From assembly GCA_021603905.1 (NCBI GenBank), contig BQIU01000020.1:1-51935 (forward strand): a stretch of 51,935 bases of DNA, written 5' to 3'. The position numbers and the translations under genes were made by a program. Below the pieces are notes generated by a model. The model saw only the letters and a list, made by a program, of their open reading frames with translations, did not search any database and was not told the origin of the DNA. Below are positions 42,900 to 51,446 of the stretch, one piece after another (position 1 is the stretch's first letter; every line of letters begins with the position of its first letter). The stretch comes from Nitrospirales bacterium. GTDB taxonomy: Bacteria > Nitrospirota > Nitrospiria > Nitrospirales > UBA8639.

Positions 42900-43658
42900 A
42901 TGTCGAGTATGCAACCTGATTGGCCTCCCATGCCTGAGGTGGTTCAGCGCATCATCCGTGGCTATCTGAAGGCTCTGCGTAAGCCGTTAGATACTCAACT
43001 TGAAGGGATTATTCTCTATGGGAGTCTTGTGCGAGGGGAATATGTCGAGGGGCATTCTAACATTAATCTTCTCCTCATTCTACACGAATGCTCCCTAGCC
43101 AATCTCCAACATGTTGCCCAATTGACTGAAAAATGGCGAAAGCATGGGATTGTTCCACCGTTGTTATTGACGGAAGAAGAACTTCGACAGTCCGTTGAAT
43201 ATTTCCCATTAGAATATTTTGAAATCAAAGATAACCATGTGTTGTTGGAAGGCCGAGATCCCTTTTTGATCACCCATATCAATGAGCAAAATCTCGGGCT
43301 GCAATGTCAGCAGGAATTGAACGGGAATCTGCTGCGAGTCCGGCAACGATTTGTTGAAGGTTATGGACGGCCTGAGGCCATCGCTGCCTTATTACCGCTT
43401 TCACTCATGGCGCTGCTTCCGTGTCTTCGAGGATTGTGCCGGGTGTTAGGTCACCCCTCCGGTGGAACCTCTGAGGCTTTTTTGTCGAATCTTCCTCATA
43501 CCCTGCAGATTGGAGAGTCTGCGTTTCTTGAAGTCCTTGAGGTCAAGCAAGGATTGCGAAGCCCAGGCAAGCACGCCTGGCCGCAACTCTTTAATCGATA
43601 TGTACGAGACTTGGAACAGATTATTCATCAAGTTAGAGAAACTCGACCACATGCGTAG
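42900..43658 (+). CDS. Nucleotidyltransferase-fold protein with altered catalytic acids
   Basis: The protein has 252 residues. The N-terminal third has the pol-beta/MNT nucleotidyltransferase motif: LEGIILYGSLVRGEYVEGHS, then NINLLLILHE. In active members the segment after GS is D-x-D (SDIDLLV); here it is SNINLLL, so both acidic residues are Asn and metal-dependent catalysis is unlikely. The rest (LPLSLMALLPCLRGLCRVLG and following) is helical. A GAGGAA site upstream supports the start. Its stop overlaps the ATG of the next gene by 8 bases (43651-43658), showing a shared transcript. It is probably a non-catalytic regulator or binding protein (inference). Confidence 0.75.
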   Translation: MSSMQPDWPPMPEVVQRIIRGYLKALRKPLDTQLEGIILYGSLVRGEYVEGHSNINLLLILHECSLANLQHVAQLTEKWRKHGIVPPLLLTEEELRQSVEYFPLEYFEIKDNHVLLEGRDPFLITHINEQNLGLQCQQELNGNLLRVRQRFVEGYGRPEAIAALLPLSLMALLPCLRGLCRVLGHPSGGTSEAFLSNLPHTLQIGESAFLEVLEVKQGLRSPGKHAWPQLFNRYVRDLEQIIHQVRETRPHA

Positions 43659-44406
43659 CGCGTTGTACAGGAAAGAGCTGTTGAGACGTCTCTTTGTTAT
43701 TGGTGTAATTATCGTTTGGGGAAGTGGCCTTATGCTTCCGATGGCGTTCGCCCAATACCCTCGACCAAAAGTTGAGCTGAACCTCCCGACGCCTTTGGGG
43801 TATGTCAGCGACTATGCCGAGGTGTTGTCTAGTCATTGGTCTGAACGGATCCGAGGTGTGTGCAAGGAAATCGAGCAAAGGACAGGAGTTGAGATGATTG
43901 TGGTGACGCTGCCGACTGTCGGGCCTGAGCTGAGTGTAGAAAAGTATGCTTCGACATTATATGAAGAGTGGCGGATTGGAACGGCACAGCAACAGCACGG
44001 CCTCCTATTGCTGGCTTCAATCAAAGAGCGGCAAGCGGTGGTCGTGTTAGGACGGAGTCTATTGTCCGTCATCACCCGGGAACAGCTCAATGACCTGTCG
44101 GCTGAATTTTTTGTGCCGATGTTTAAAACCCATGAATTCGGCAAACCCCTCTATCAAGCGACTGTTCGATTAGCGGCGGCCTCAGGTGAAGTCAAATTCC
44201 TTGAAAAACCGGAAAAGAAGTCTTCCAATGTCGGGTTTTGGATGAATCTCACCGCGGCGCTCATAATGGTCTATGCGCTCTGGCGATTTACCCGTCCTGA
44301 AAAAACCCATCCATTCCAACGCTGGCGACGCGGTGAGTATTGGAGCACCGGACAAGGAGGATTCGGCGGGAACTTTGGGAGTTTTGGTGGACGGTTAGAT
44401 GAGTAA
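43651..44406 (+). CDS. TPM-domain membrane protein (YgcG/Psb32 type)
   Basis: This 251-residue protein is read from the ATG at 43651; the open frame extends upstream inside the preceding gene, but this start opens directly on a signal peptide (LLRRLFVIGVIIVWGSGLML then PMAFAQ). The TPM domain follows: PTPLGYVSDYAEVLSSHWSE, GVEMIVVTLPTVGPELSVEK, QHGLLLLASIKERQAVVVLG. A C-terminal helix (FWMNLTAALIMVYALWRFTR) anchors it, and the end is glycine-rich (GGFGGNFGSFGG), as in YgcG proteins. The TPM domain is thus periplasmic. It overlaps the degenerate nucleotidyltransferase gene by 8 bases, so the two are coupled. The function is unknown; some relatives help photosystem or membrane-protein repair. 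Confidence 0.85.
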   Translation: MRSALYRKELLRRLFVIGVIIVWGSGLMLPMAFAQYPRPKVELNLPTPLGYVSDYAEVLSSHWSERIRGVCKEIEQRTGVEMIVVTLPTVGPELSVEKYASTLYEEWRIGTAQQQHGLLLLASIKERQAVVVLGRSLLSVITREQLNDLSAEFFVPMFKTHEFGKPLYQATVRLAAASGEVKFLEKPEKKSSNVGFWMNLTAALIMVYALWRFTRPEKTHPFQRWRRGEYWSTGQGGFGGNFGSFGGRLDE

Positions 44407-44454
44407 TTGTCGTTCCTCATACAAATGAGACAGCGAAAGTTTTTTGAGAGAGAT

Positions 44455-45219
44455 TCAGGGGCTCTCGGAAATTTGTTTGGCCAGTTCTAGGAAGGTTGCC
44501 AGGTTTGACGAACTGCTAAATCGGTGATCACCGATCTTCAGAAGCAGTTCGATAGGGAACTGGGCATCGTGTGTTAAGAGCTGTTCCGTCATCTCCCAAC
44601 TTCCTGAAGGTGAAATGACCCGATCTTGTAGGCCGTGTACGATGGTAGTTGGAACCTGTCGGGTTTGAGTGACTCGTTCTGCCCACAGGGATTCACTTTC
44701 TTCTACCCATTTCCATGACAGCGGAAAGTCTCGGTGAAGCATATCGTCATCCCATGGCATCCAGCCTGTTTGCTCCCATTCGTTCCGTCGAGCAGGGGAG
44801 ATGTCGTTAGCTCGTTTGCCCATCATGTTAAAAGCAGGTGCGAGGAGGAGTAATTTTCGTACCTGGGTGAATTCTTGTCCTAGTATCCATGCAAGCCAAC
44901 CGCCTAGTGATGAACCGATAATCGTCAGTGGCGGCCCCTCAGCGAACATGCGGGTCACGCGTCTGACGTCATCAAGCCAGTCGCACAAGGTATAGTCGCG
45001 GAACGCGCCTTCCGAGTCACCATTGCCACGAAAGTCAAAACAACAAAACCCCCAATCGTATTGTCGACAGAGGTCAGCGAGCGCTTTGCTTTTGTTGCCC
45101 CATCGCTTTGACAGAAATCCAGTGATGAACAAAATTTGACGTTCTTCACCAGGAATATAATCGCCGATGATGAGCTTTGAATCGGCTCCGGGTATTTCAA
45201 ATCGTGAAGACAGCGTCAT
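44455..45219 (-). CDS. Alpha/beta hydrolase
   Basis: This 254-residue protein is predicted cytoplasmic, without a signal peptide. The fold is clear: RQILFITGFLSKRWGNKSKA (first strand and oxyanion region), WGFCCFDFRGNGDSEGAF, and the nucleophile elbow TIIGSSLGGWLAW with Ser in GSSLGG. The acid Asp is in VHGLQDRVISP and the His in IGDHRFSS near the end. The length and loops fit small esterase/hydrolase families related to serine aminopeptidase_S33. The substrate is unknown. It converges with the TPM gene, leaving 48 bases between stops, and its upstream side is repeat copy D. Confidence 0.9.
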   Translation of the reverse strand: MTLSSRFEIPGADSKLIIGDYIPGEERQILFITGFLSKRWGNKSKALADLCRQYDWGFCCFDFRGNGDSEGAFRDYTLCDWLDDVRRVTRMFAEGPPLTIIGSSLGGWLAWILGQEFTQVRKLLLLAPAFNMMGKRANDISPARRNEWEQTGWMPWDDDMLHRDFPLSWKWVEESESLWAERVTQTRQVPTTIVHGLQDRVISPSGSWEMTEQLLTHDAQFPIELLLKIGDHRFSSSSNLATFLELAKQISESP

Positions 45220-45242
45220 TGGTGGAGGCGTTTTTTCTGCAT

Positions 45243-45428
45243 TAGAGCGAATCCGAATAAGTTCCAGCTGGGCATATCAACTAACTCTGCGCGATTATTC
45301 ACTTCAAACATGCGGAAGGTGATACCCGCATGGAATTTCTAACAGCAACCTATCTTATAACTGACATAGTGAATGTCAAAATTTAGCAATTTGGTATTCT
45401 ACCTATTCGGTATCACTGACTCGGCTAT
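45243..45428 (+). repeat. MITE-like repeat, copy D (long form, ~186 bp)
   Basis: This is the full-length reference copy. It starts TAGAGCGAATCC and ends CTCGGCTATA. The left part has GTTCCAGCTGGGCATATCAA and TTATTCACTTCAAACATGCG; the right part has CAAAATTTAGCAATTTGGTA, TTCTACCTATTCGGTAT. An internal inverted repeat, CATGCGG (45308-45314) with CCGCATG (45325-45331), could form a hairpin. It occupies most of the gap between the alpha/beta hydrolase and amidohydrolase genes. Confidence 0.75.
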
Positions 45429-45490
45429 AACTGATGACATCGTCATGTTTCTTTACCAGCTCGATGTACGATCTGTGCTTTCGATTGGGT

Positions 45491-46933
45491 TTACCCTGTG
45501 ACCCATCCATAGGCATGGTGACTTGGCGAGGGAGATTCTTCGAGGTATGCCATTTTTATTCGGTTGAGATAATCTTTGGGTAACTGTTTATATTGAGCCT
45601 GAACATCGATCTTGAAAACGCGAGCGGCGGTTAATCCAAAAATTTTGGCCTTCACTCCTGGCGTGAGTGGTGGATAGCCATGTTTCTCTTGTAATTCTTC
45701 AGGAATGTGAAAGCGCCGAAAAGCTTCAATTTGCCATTGAGGGGTTCCATACCAAATGGAGTCCGTTCCCCATAAGATATGGTCTTCTCCGAATGCCGCT
45801 AGAAGTTGTCCGAGGAGATGCGCGCAAGCTTTGGGCTCGGTAATAACAAGTTGCGCAAAGGTTGAGCCAATTTCCATGTAAATGTTTGTCAGGTGTGGGT
45901 GTTTTCGTTTCATGCGGCAAAACTCGCTGGTCCACGGCACTTCGCCGTTTCGGGCCTTTTCTAGATTGATTTGATGGACCCCTAAAAAGCCGGAATGATA
46001 CAGCAGGAAATCCAGCTTAGGGAAATCCTTTGCCGCCTGAATGGTATCCTTGGGATGGTTGTACTCGGCCACAGAGCCGAGCGGAAGCCCTTTGTGAATA
46101 CAGATGGTGGGTACTCCCAGTTTTTGCGCTTTCTCCAGCATGGGATAGGCAATCTCTTCATCATGTAACCACCAGCCATGGTCGAATCCTTTTGGCGCCG
46201 CACCGGTATAACATTTCCATGCGTCGACGTGAAAGACTTCATCCTGTTGGTCCATAAAGTCCAAATCAACTTTGCCAAGTTGAGGCATGACCAATCCATG
46301 AGCCAGCATGCGTTGGGAATCTGTGATGCGGTTAATTTCATCGCGAATATGGGCCATTTCTTTGGGCGGGACCACGGAAGTCCAGGGATAGGGGCCTGGC
46401 GGAGTGCTAATTAATGCTAATGATGTCTCACTATCCAGAAAAACTTCTTTGACGAAGTTTTCCCAACTTAAATCGGCCATGGTCTTACTGTCTTGCGCGA
46501 GAGCGGGATTGAGTCCCATGTCCTTTGCACGCTGGCGCAATGCCAGTAAGCTTTCCCTCCACTCGGGGTTGGTAAAGGTCGAACTGACATAATGTGTCTG
46601 GACATCGAAGACGAAGAAGTGTTCGCCTCGACGAGAGAGGAAGGCTTCAGGTTCGGCTGCTTCAACGGCGAGGACATCAAAAAAATTTCCAAATACGTGA
46701 TTCATGGCGAGTAGGGCCACAGCCATACCGCCGGTCTTTTTCAGGAAGGTTCGCCGGTCCATTCCCAGTCGGCTTGCCATCTCCGTACTTTGTGTTTCAA
46801 TGACATGGTCGACGTGTTCTTGGAGACGGGTTTGCGAGATTGGCGTAAATTCTTCATTGGAAATGGTGCGTGTTGGAATTGGCGAAGTTGAGGTCAGGCC
46901 TTGCTGAAAAGATGGACGTTTGTGAGTCTTCAT
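45491..46933 (-). CDS. Tat-exported amidohydrolase-family protein
   Basis: The protein has 480 residues from the ATG at 46933, which follows GGAGGAA; an upstream frame to 47059 has no matching features. About 55 residues in is a twin-arginine signal, MDRRTFLKKTGGMAVALLAM, so export of a folded protein to the periplasm is expected despite the long N-terminal lead. The body is an amidohydrolase_2-type TIM barrel (FFVFDVQTHYVSS; KAQKLGVPTICIHKGLPLG; LLYHSGFLG; LWGTDSIWYGTPQW). The usual first-strand HxH is replaced by VQTHY, leaving one His. Family members include decarboxylases and hydrolases of aromatic compounds. The substrate is unknown. Confidence 0.85.
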   Translation of the reverse strand: MKTHKRPSFQQGLTSTSPIPTRTISNEEFTPISQTRLQEHVDHVIETQSTEMASRLGMDRRTFLKKTGGMAVALLAMNHVFGNFFDVLAVEAAEPEAFLSRRGEHFFVFDVQTHYVSSTFTNPEWRESLLALRQRAKDMGLNPALAQDSKTMADLSWENFVKEVFLDSETSLALISTPPGPYPWTSVVPPKEMAHIRDEINRITDSQRMLAHGLVMPQLGKVDLDFMDQQDEVFHVDAWKCYTGAAPKGFDHGWWLHDEEIAYPMLEKAQKLGVPTICIHKGLPLGSVAEYNHPKDTIQAAKDFPKLDFLLYHSGFLGVHQINLEKARNGEVPWTSEFCRMKRKHPHLTNIYMEIGSTFAQLVITEPKACAHLLGQLLAAFGEDHILWGTDSIWYGTPQWQIEAFRRFHIPEELQEKHGYPPLTPGVKAKIFGLTAARVFKIDVQAQYKQLPKDYLNRIKMAYLEESPSPSHHAYGWVTG

Positions 46934-47325
46934 TGAAGTGCATTTCCTCCATTCCATGGAATGAATGTGAATATCAAATTCTAACTTCCTCGCATGGAAA
47001 AGGCGAATGTCTATCGGTGATGCGTGGCAATGGAAGAATGTCTCACAATTATGCAGCATATGTTCATCATTCTTTTGTCATCTCCTTGAAAACTTTCATC
47101 TGTTATGGATTTCTTTGTTGAATTTTCTGGCAGTGTATGAAGACCTCAGTTCTTTGATTGCTGGACAGTGCTTTTTTCATTCTTAGCGACGTGTGAGGTT
47201 GTCTTGTGAATTGAGTTAGCCTGTATGGTAATGTAATATTGACTTATAGTTATGTAAAAAGTACTATTTATCCATCTTTATGATTCATCAACTTACCATG
47301 TTGAATGGAAGTGGCAGGGGATGTG
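46934..47325. other. Intergenic region between divergent amidohydrolase and porin genes
   Basis: This 392-base gap lies between divergent genes. The right part holds a good candidate promoter for the porin (separate entry). The left part should hold the amidohydrolase promoter. No repeats of the families seen elsewhere and no gene are evident. Confidence 0.4.
47239..47267 (+). promoter_or_regulatory. Candidate promoter for the porin gene
   Basis: TTGACT (47239-47244) and TACTAT (47262-47267) are 17 bases apart in an A/T-rich stretch about 60 bases before the ATG at 47326. The -35 matches five of six consensus bases and the -10 matches four. Confidence 0.45.
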
Positions 47326-48834
47326 ATGGACCAGTTTGGAAGGAACGTGTGTGTTGTGAACGGACTGTCGATAGGGGTTGGCTTGCTTCTGTGGAGTGTG
47401 ACAGGCCTCGCTGAGGCTTCTTCAGAAATTTCCACTCATCACACACATGCAGGGGAGGCCAATTCTTCCCGTCTTCATGGAGTCCAAGAGCAGAATGACG
47501 CGCCACCCCAATTGTCTGTGCTGGAGCCTGCCGATGCTGTCTTAATTCGAGAGAAAGAATGGTTATGGAATCGGTATCTGAAGAATGCGTTACATCTTCC
47601 AGATTGGATAGATCTGGGTCTTGAACAAAGGACCCGGTTCGAGGTGTACGACCATCCCTGGCGATCGAGTCAGCCCTTGGGACGAACGGACCCACAAATT
47701 CAGCAACGATCACGTTTGCGATTTGGTCTGAATGGAGGAGCGCTGAAATTGCTATTTGAAGGACAGGATTCTCGAGTCCATCTCACTGATCCCGGTGATT
47801 TTGTGAATGCCGGTATTAGGAATGAATGGGACATTCTGCAGTTGTTGGTCTCGGCGACTGGCGAAAATTTATTTGGCACTGGTCTTCGCACCGATCTGCA
47901 TGTTGGGCGACTTACAATGGACTTTGGTCGTCGTCGACTGATTGGCCGTAACGATTTTCGTAATACCACGAATGCCTTTGATGGCGTGCATTGGCAATTG
48001 GTCAACGATAAGGATTGGCGAGTTCGCGCATTTTTCGTGGAGCCGGTTTTACGAGATCAGACAGAACTTGATGAACAATCAAAACAAAGTGTGTTCTGGG
48101 GGGTCTATGGAGAATCCAATCGGGTCCCCTGGCTGCGTTTCAATCTGTATTATTTCGGATTGAATGATCAACGCAGTTCTACCGTGAGTGCGCAGCGATC
48201 ATTTTCCACCTTTGGTTTGAGGCTCTATGAAGACCCCAGGAAAGGTCAACCTGACTATGAAATCGAGAGCGTATGGCAGACAGGAAGACGAGGTAATACT
48301 GATCACTTTGCACACTTTCAGCATATTGATCTCGGCTATACATTCGATCTCCCATGGTCGCCCCGATTCTTGATTCATTACGATTATGCGAGTGGAGATC
48401 GGAATCCCAACGATAGCCAAGATTCCGCCTTTGATACGCTCTTTGGCTCCCGGAATTTTGAGCTTAACCGCACCGGCAGTTTTGGCCCGTTTTTTCGAAC
48501 GAACATTAGCTCGCCGGGATGGCGCGTGATTGTGGTTCCTGACGAAGGCTGGACATTCCAGTTCAAGCATCGGGTGTGGTACCTCGCCAACTCCCAAGGA
48601 GCCTTTGCCAGTAACGGACTTCAAGATGCGACCGGGGGATCAGGAAATTATCTTGGTCAGGATGTCGAGTTTCGGGCTCAATGGAATATCAACACTAACC
48701 TGGAATTTGATGCCGGCTATGTCCATTGGTTCAAGGGGAGTTATTTTGATCGGCTTCCCGCTAGCGTAGGGTTACCACCTGGGGGACAAAAGGATAGTGA
48801 TTATTTCTTTATCCTGACGAAATTCAGATTATAA
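47326..48834 (+). CDS. Alginate-export family outer-membrane porin
   Basis: This 502-residue protein is read from the ATG at 47326, chosen because AGGGG lies five bases upstream; an in-frame ATG at 47305 adds seven residues. A signal peptide (CVVNGLSIGVGLLLWSVTGL then AEA) is followed by a ~70-residue linker and a beta-barrel with alternating polar/hydrophobic strands. Matches to the AlgE-like family include IDLGLEQRTRFEVYDHPWRS, RLTMDFGRRRLIGRNDFRNT and LIHYDYASGDRNPNDSQDSA. The C-terminal residue is Leu (FILTKFRL); barrels often end in Phe. In non-alginate makers this family acts as a general or substrate-specific porin. No alginate genes are nearby. Confidence 0.87.
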   Translation: MDQFGRNVCVVNGLSIGVGLLLWSVTGLAEASSEISTHHTHAGEANSSRLHGVQEQNDAPPQLSVLEPADAVLIREKEWLWNRYLKNALHLPDWIDLGLEQRTRFEVYDHPWRSSQPLGRTDPQIQQRSRLRFGLNGGALKLLFEGQDSRVHLTDPGDFVNAGIRNEWDILQLLVSATGENLFGTGLRTDLHVGRLTMDFGRRRLIGRNDFRNTTNAFDGVHWQLVNDKDWRVRAFFVEPVLRDQTELDEQSKQSVFWGVYGESNRVPWLRFNLYYFGLNDQRSSTVSAQRSFSTFGLRLYEDPRKGQPDYEIESVWQTGRRGNTDHFAHFQHIDLGYTFDLPWSPRFLIHYDYASGDRNPNDSQDSAFDTLFGSRNFELNRTGSFGPFFRTNISSPGWRVIVVPDEGWTFQFKHRVWYLANSQGAFASNGLQDATGGSGNYLGQDVEFRAQWNINTNLEFDAGYVHWFKGSYFDRLPASVGLPPGGQKDSDYFFILTKFRL

Positions 48835-48866
48835 CGAAAGGACTATCTTAGGATAGGAAAGATGGC

Positions 48867-49634
48867 ATGATGAGCAGACTGTCTACGAGCGTTTGCATTC
48901 TTTTCTGCTTGGTATTTTTTCCCACATCTGCTGTCTGGGCAGAAAAGGTGCGGATTGCCGTGGCTTCAAATTTTTTGGCGACGCTGAATGAAATTGCCAC
49001 GAATTTTGAACGTGACACGGGACATGTCGCGGTCGTCAGTTCAGGGTCGAGTGGAAAGCTCTATGCGCAAATTCAACATGGTGCACCCTTCGATGTGTTC
49101 TTTTCTGCGGACGTTGAACGTCCAAAGCTAATGGAAGAAAAAGGACTAGCTGTTCAGAATAGTCGATTTACGTATGCTGTAGGACGTCTAACGTTGTGGA
49201 GTGCTGATTCCAATTTGGTTAAGGGGGATGGGAAGACGGTTCTTACTCAAGAACCTTTCAAGCATGTGGCTATAGCCAATCCCAAGACCGCACCATATGG
49301 TGCGGCAGCCAAACATACGCTTGAGCAATTAGGCCTTTGGCCTGCATTAGAGGGGCAGATTGTTCAGGGAGAAAATATTAGCCAAACGTTTCAATTTGTG
49401 TATTCACGCAATGCGGATCTGGGGCTTGTCGCACTGTCTCAAGTCTTAGATCCAAAAATTAATGGAGTTGGAAGTCGTTGGGATGTTCCGTTGAGCCTGT
49501 ATGATCCATTGTATCAACAGGCGGTACTCCTGGTTCATGCTCGAGGTCACAAGGCGGCTCGAGATTTTTTGGCCTATGTCAAAGGGCCGGAGGCCAAAGT
49601 CATCATCGAGAGGTTTGGGTATGGCGTGGAATAA
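48867..49634 (+). CDS. modA: Molybdate ABC transporter substrate-binding protein
   Basis: This periplasmic protein binds molybdate (or tungstate) and delivers it to ModBC. It has 255 residues including a signal peptide (LSTSVCILFCLVFFPTSAVW then AE). The mature start VRIAVASNFLATLNEIATNF and the segments VVSSGSSGKLYAQIQHGAPF and DVFFSADVERP are the ModA ligand-loop pattern. IANPKTAPYGAAAKHTLEQL and ADLGLVALSQV are also conserved. The start is ATG 48867 or 48870. It is followed by modB after 27 bases, forming a modABC operon that probably begins here, 32 bases after the porin gene stop; read-through from the porin is possible. Confidence 0.95.
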   Translation: MMSRLSTSVCILFCLVFFPTSAVWAEKVRIAVASNFLATLNEIATNFERDTGHVAVVSSGSSGKLYAQIQHGAPFDVFFSADVERPKLMEEKGLAVQNSRFTYAVGRLTLWSADSNLVKGDGKTVLTQEPFKHVAIANPKTAPYGAAAKHTLEQLGLWPALEGQIVQGENISQTFQFVYSRNADLGLVALSQVLDPKINGVGSRWDVPLSLYDPLYQQAVLLVHARGHKAARDFLAYVKGPEAKVIIERFGYGVE

Positions 49635-49661
49635 ATTCATTCAAGCCGTAATAGATAAAGT

Positions 49662-50339
49662 ATGACACCCATGGATTGGGGACCGTTGTGGTTGACCATG
49701 CAGCTGGCGGGAGTGACCGTTGTGGTTTTGCTTATCGTCGGGACTCCTTTGGCCTGGTGGTTGGCGTTTACGAAGTCTCGCTTCAGGACGTTCGTGGAAG
49801 CGGTTGTGGCGTTGCCGATTGTGTTACCACCGACCGTTCTTGGGTTTTATTTGCTGGTCGCGCTTGGACCACATGGTCCGATTGGCGGACCATGGAAAGA
49901 TCTGACGGGATCATCGCTTTCCTTTACGTTTACCGGACTTGTCATTGCCTCCGCATTCTACTCGTTGCCGTTTGTGGTGCAGCCGTTACATGGCGCCTTT
50001 GAGTCTGTCGGGAGAAAGCCGTTAGAGGCGGCGTGGGCGTTGGGAGCCTCAAAGTTGGATGCCTTTTTCACTGTGGCATCTCCGATGGCCATTCGAGGGT
50101 TTCTGAGTGCAGTGGTTTTAGGCTTTGCCCACACGCTTGGTGAGTTCGGGGTCGTGCTGATGGTGGGTGGAAATATTCCTGGTGTGACAAAAGTTCTGTC
50201 CATTGCCATTTATGATCATGTTGAAGTCCTGGAATATACCCAAGCGCACATCCTGTCTGCCGTTCTTCTCATTTTTTCTTTCGTCATTCTCACGATTGTT
50301 TATACTGTAAACCGACGCTTACCTCTTCATGTCTCATGA
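49662..50339 (+). CDS. modB: Molybdate ABC transporter permease
   Basis: This is the inner-membrane channel for molybdate, 225 residues, with five or six hydrophobic segments. The family start WGPLWLTMQLAGVTVVVLLI and VALPIVLPPTVLGFYLLVAL are clear. The EAA motif EAAWALGASKLDAFFTVASP and the following GFAHTLGEFGVVLMVGGNIP contact the ATPase and are well kept. Its stop overlaps the modC start by four bases (50336-50339), the classic ATGA translational coupling. Confidence 0.96.
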   Translation: MTPMDWGPLWLTMQLAGVTVVVLLIVGTPLAWWLAFTKSRFRTFVEAVVALPIVLPPTVLGFYLLVALGPHGPIGGPWKDLTGSSLSFTFTGLVIASAFYSLPFVVQPLHGAFESVGRKPLEAAWALGASKLDAFFTVASPMAIRGFLSAVVLGFAHTLGEFGVVLMVGGNIPGVTKVLSIAIYDHVEVLEYTQAHILSAVLLIFSFVILTIVYTVNRRLPLHVS

Positions 50340-51433
50340 GTACTCTCGCTGCCGAATTCGATGTCCGGTATCCTGGCTTTCATCTTCAAGCAAAACTGGA
50401 GATTCCTGTCACCGGAGTCACGGCCATCTTTGGACCGTCGGGATGCGGTAAGACGACGTTGCTTCGCTGTCTCGCAGGATTGGAGCGATCGCCTTGCGGG
50501 TTACTCCGGTTTCGTCAAGCCGTATGGCAAGATGAAACCCAAGGAGTATTTTTGCCGATTTCACAACGTTCTATTGGCTATGTGTTTCAAGAGCCACGGT
50601 TATTTCCCCATTTATCTGTTCAATCAAATCTAGTGTACGGACTAAAGCGTATACCCAGTGAACAACGGAAATTATCATTTGAACAAATCGTCGACATCCT
50701 TGACCTTGGAAAGTTATTAACTCGGCGTCCACACAATCTCTCTGGAGGAGAACAACAGCGTGTGACCATTGGTCGGGCTTTACTGACAAGCCCTGAACTC
50801 CTACTCATGGATGAGCCGATCAGTTCACTCGATCTCAAACGAAAACGAGAAATTCTTCTGTTTATTCAACGGTTGGATGTGGAATTACGAATCCCTATTA
50901 TTTATGTGAGTCATTCACTACGGGAAGTGCTGCAATTAGCCACGACGTTGGTCATGCTGAAAGAGGGGAAAGTGACAGGCGTCGGTCCGTTAGGTGAAGT
51001 GTTTGCGCAAGTTGATTCACGATCCTTTATGGAAGAAAGTCATATTGGAGCGGTCATCGATAGCACGGTTGCAGCTCAAGATAGGGAATTTGGATTGACG
51101 AAACTGATGTTTGAAGGACGGCATTTGTACGTTCCACATCAAGCGCAGTCGATCGGCAATCGCTTGCGGGTGCAAATACTTTCACGGGATGTGAGTATTG
51201 TCGCACGAGCTCCGACGTTTCAAAGTAGCGTGCTGAATATCCTTGAAGCCACAGTTACCGATATTGGAACCATTGATGTGAATCATCCGTTTGTTGATAT
51301 TCAATTAGATGTTGGGGTGCCGCTGCTTGCGACGATTACGCGAAAGTCGCTTGTGACGTTAAACCTTCATGCAGGACAACAGGTCTATGCTCAAATTAAA
51401 GCGGTGTCCTTTAGTCACGAACATGATGTGTAG
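50336..51433 (+). CDS. modC: Molybdate ABC transporter ATPase
   Basis: This ATPase drives molybdate import. It has 365 residues. Walker A is GPSGCGKTTLLRCLAGLE, the Q-loop region is IGYVFQEPRLFPHLSV, the signature is LSGGEQQRVTIGRAL, Walker B is LLLMDEPISSLD and the switch is IIYVSHSLREV. After about residue 285 comes a Mop/TOBE-type domain (RVQILSRDVSIVARAPTFQS, SVLNILEATVTDIG) that in ModC binds oxyanion and allows feedback inhibition. It overlaps modB by four bases and converges with the molybdate-binding-domain gene downstream, leaving 13 bases between the stops. Confidence 0.95.
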   Translation: MSTLAAEFDVRYPGFHLQAKLEIPVTGVTAIFGPSGCGKTTLLRCLAGLERSPCGLLRFRQAVWQDETQGVFLPISQRSIGYVFQEPRLFPHLSVQSNLVYGLKRIPSEQRKLSFEQIVDILDLGKLLTRRPHNLSGGEQQRVTIGRALLTSPELLLMDEPISSLDLKRKREILLFIQRLDVELRIPIIYVSHSLREVLQLATTLVMLKEGKVTGVGPLGEVFAQVDSRSFMEESHIGAVIDSTVAAQDREFGLTKLMFEGRHLYVPHQAQSIGNRLRVQILSRDVSIVARAPTFQSSVLNILEATVTDIGTIDVNHPFVDIQLDVGVPLLATITRKSLVTLNLHAGQQVYAQIKAVSFSHEHDV

Positions 51434-51446
51434 CGTTGGATGTCTA

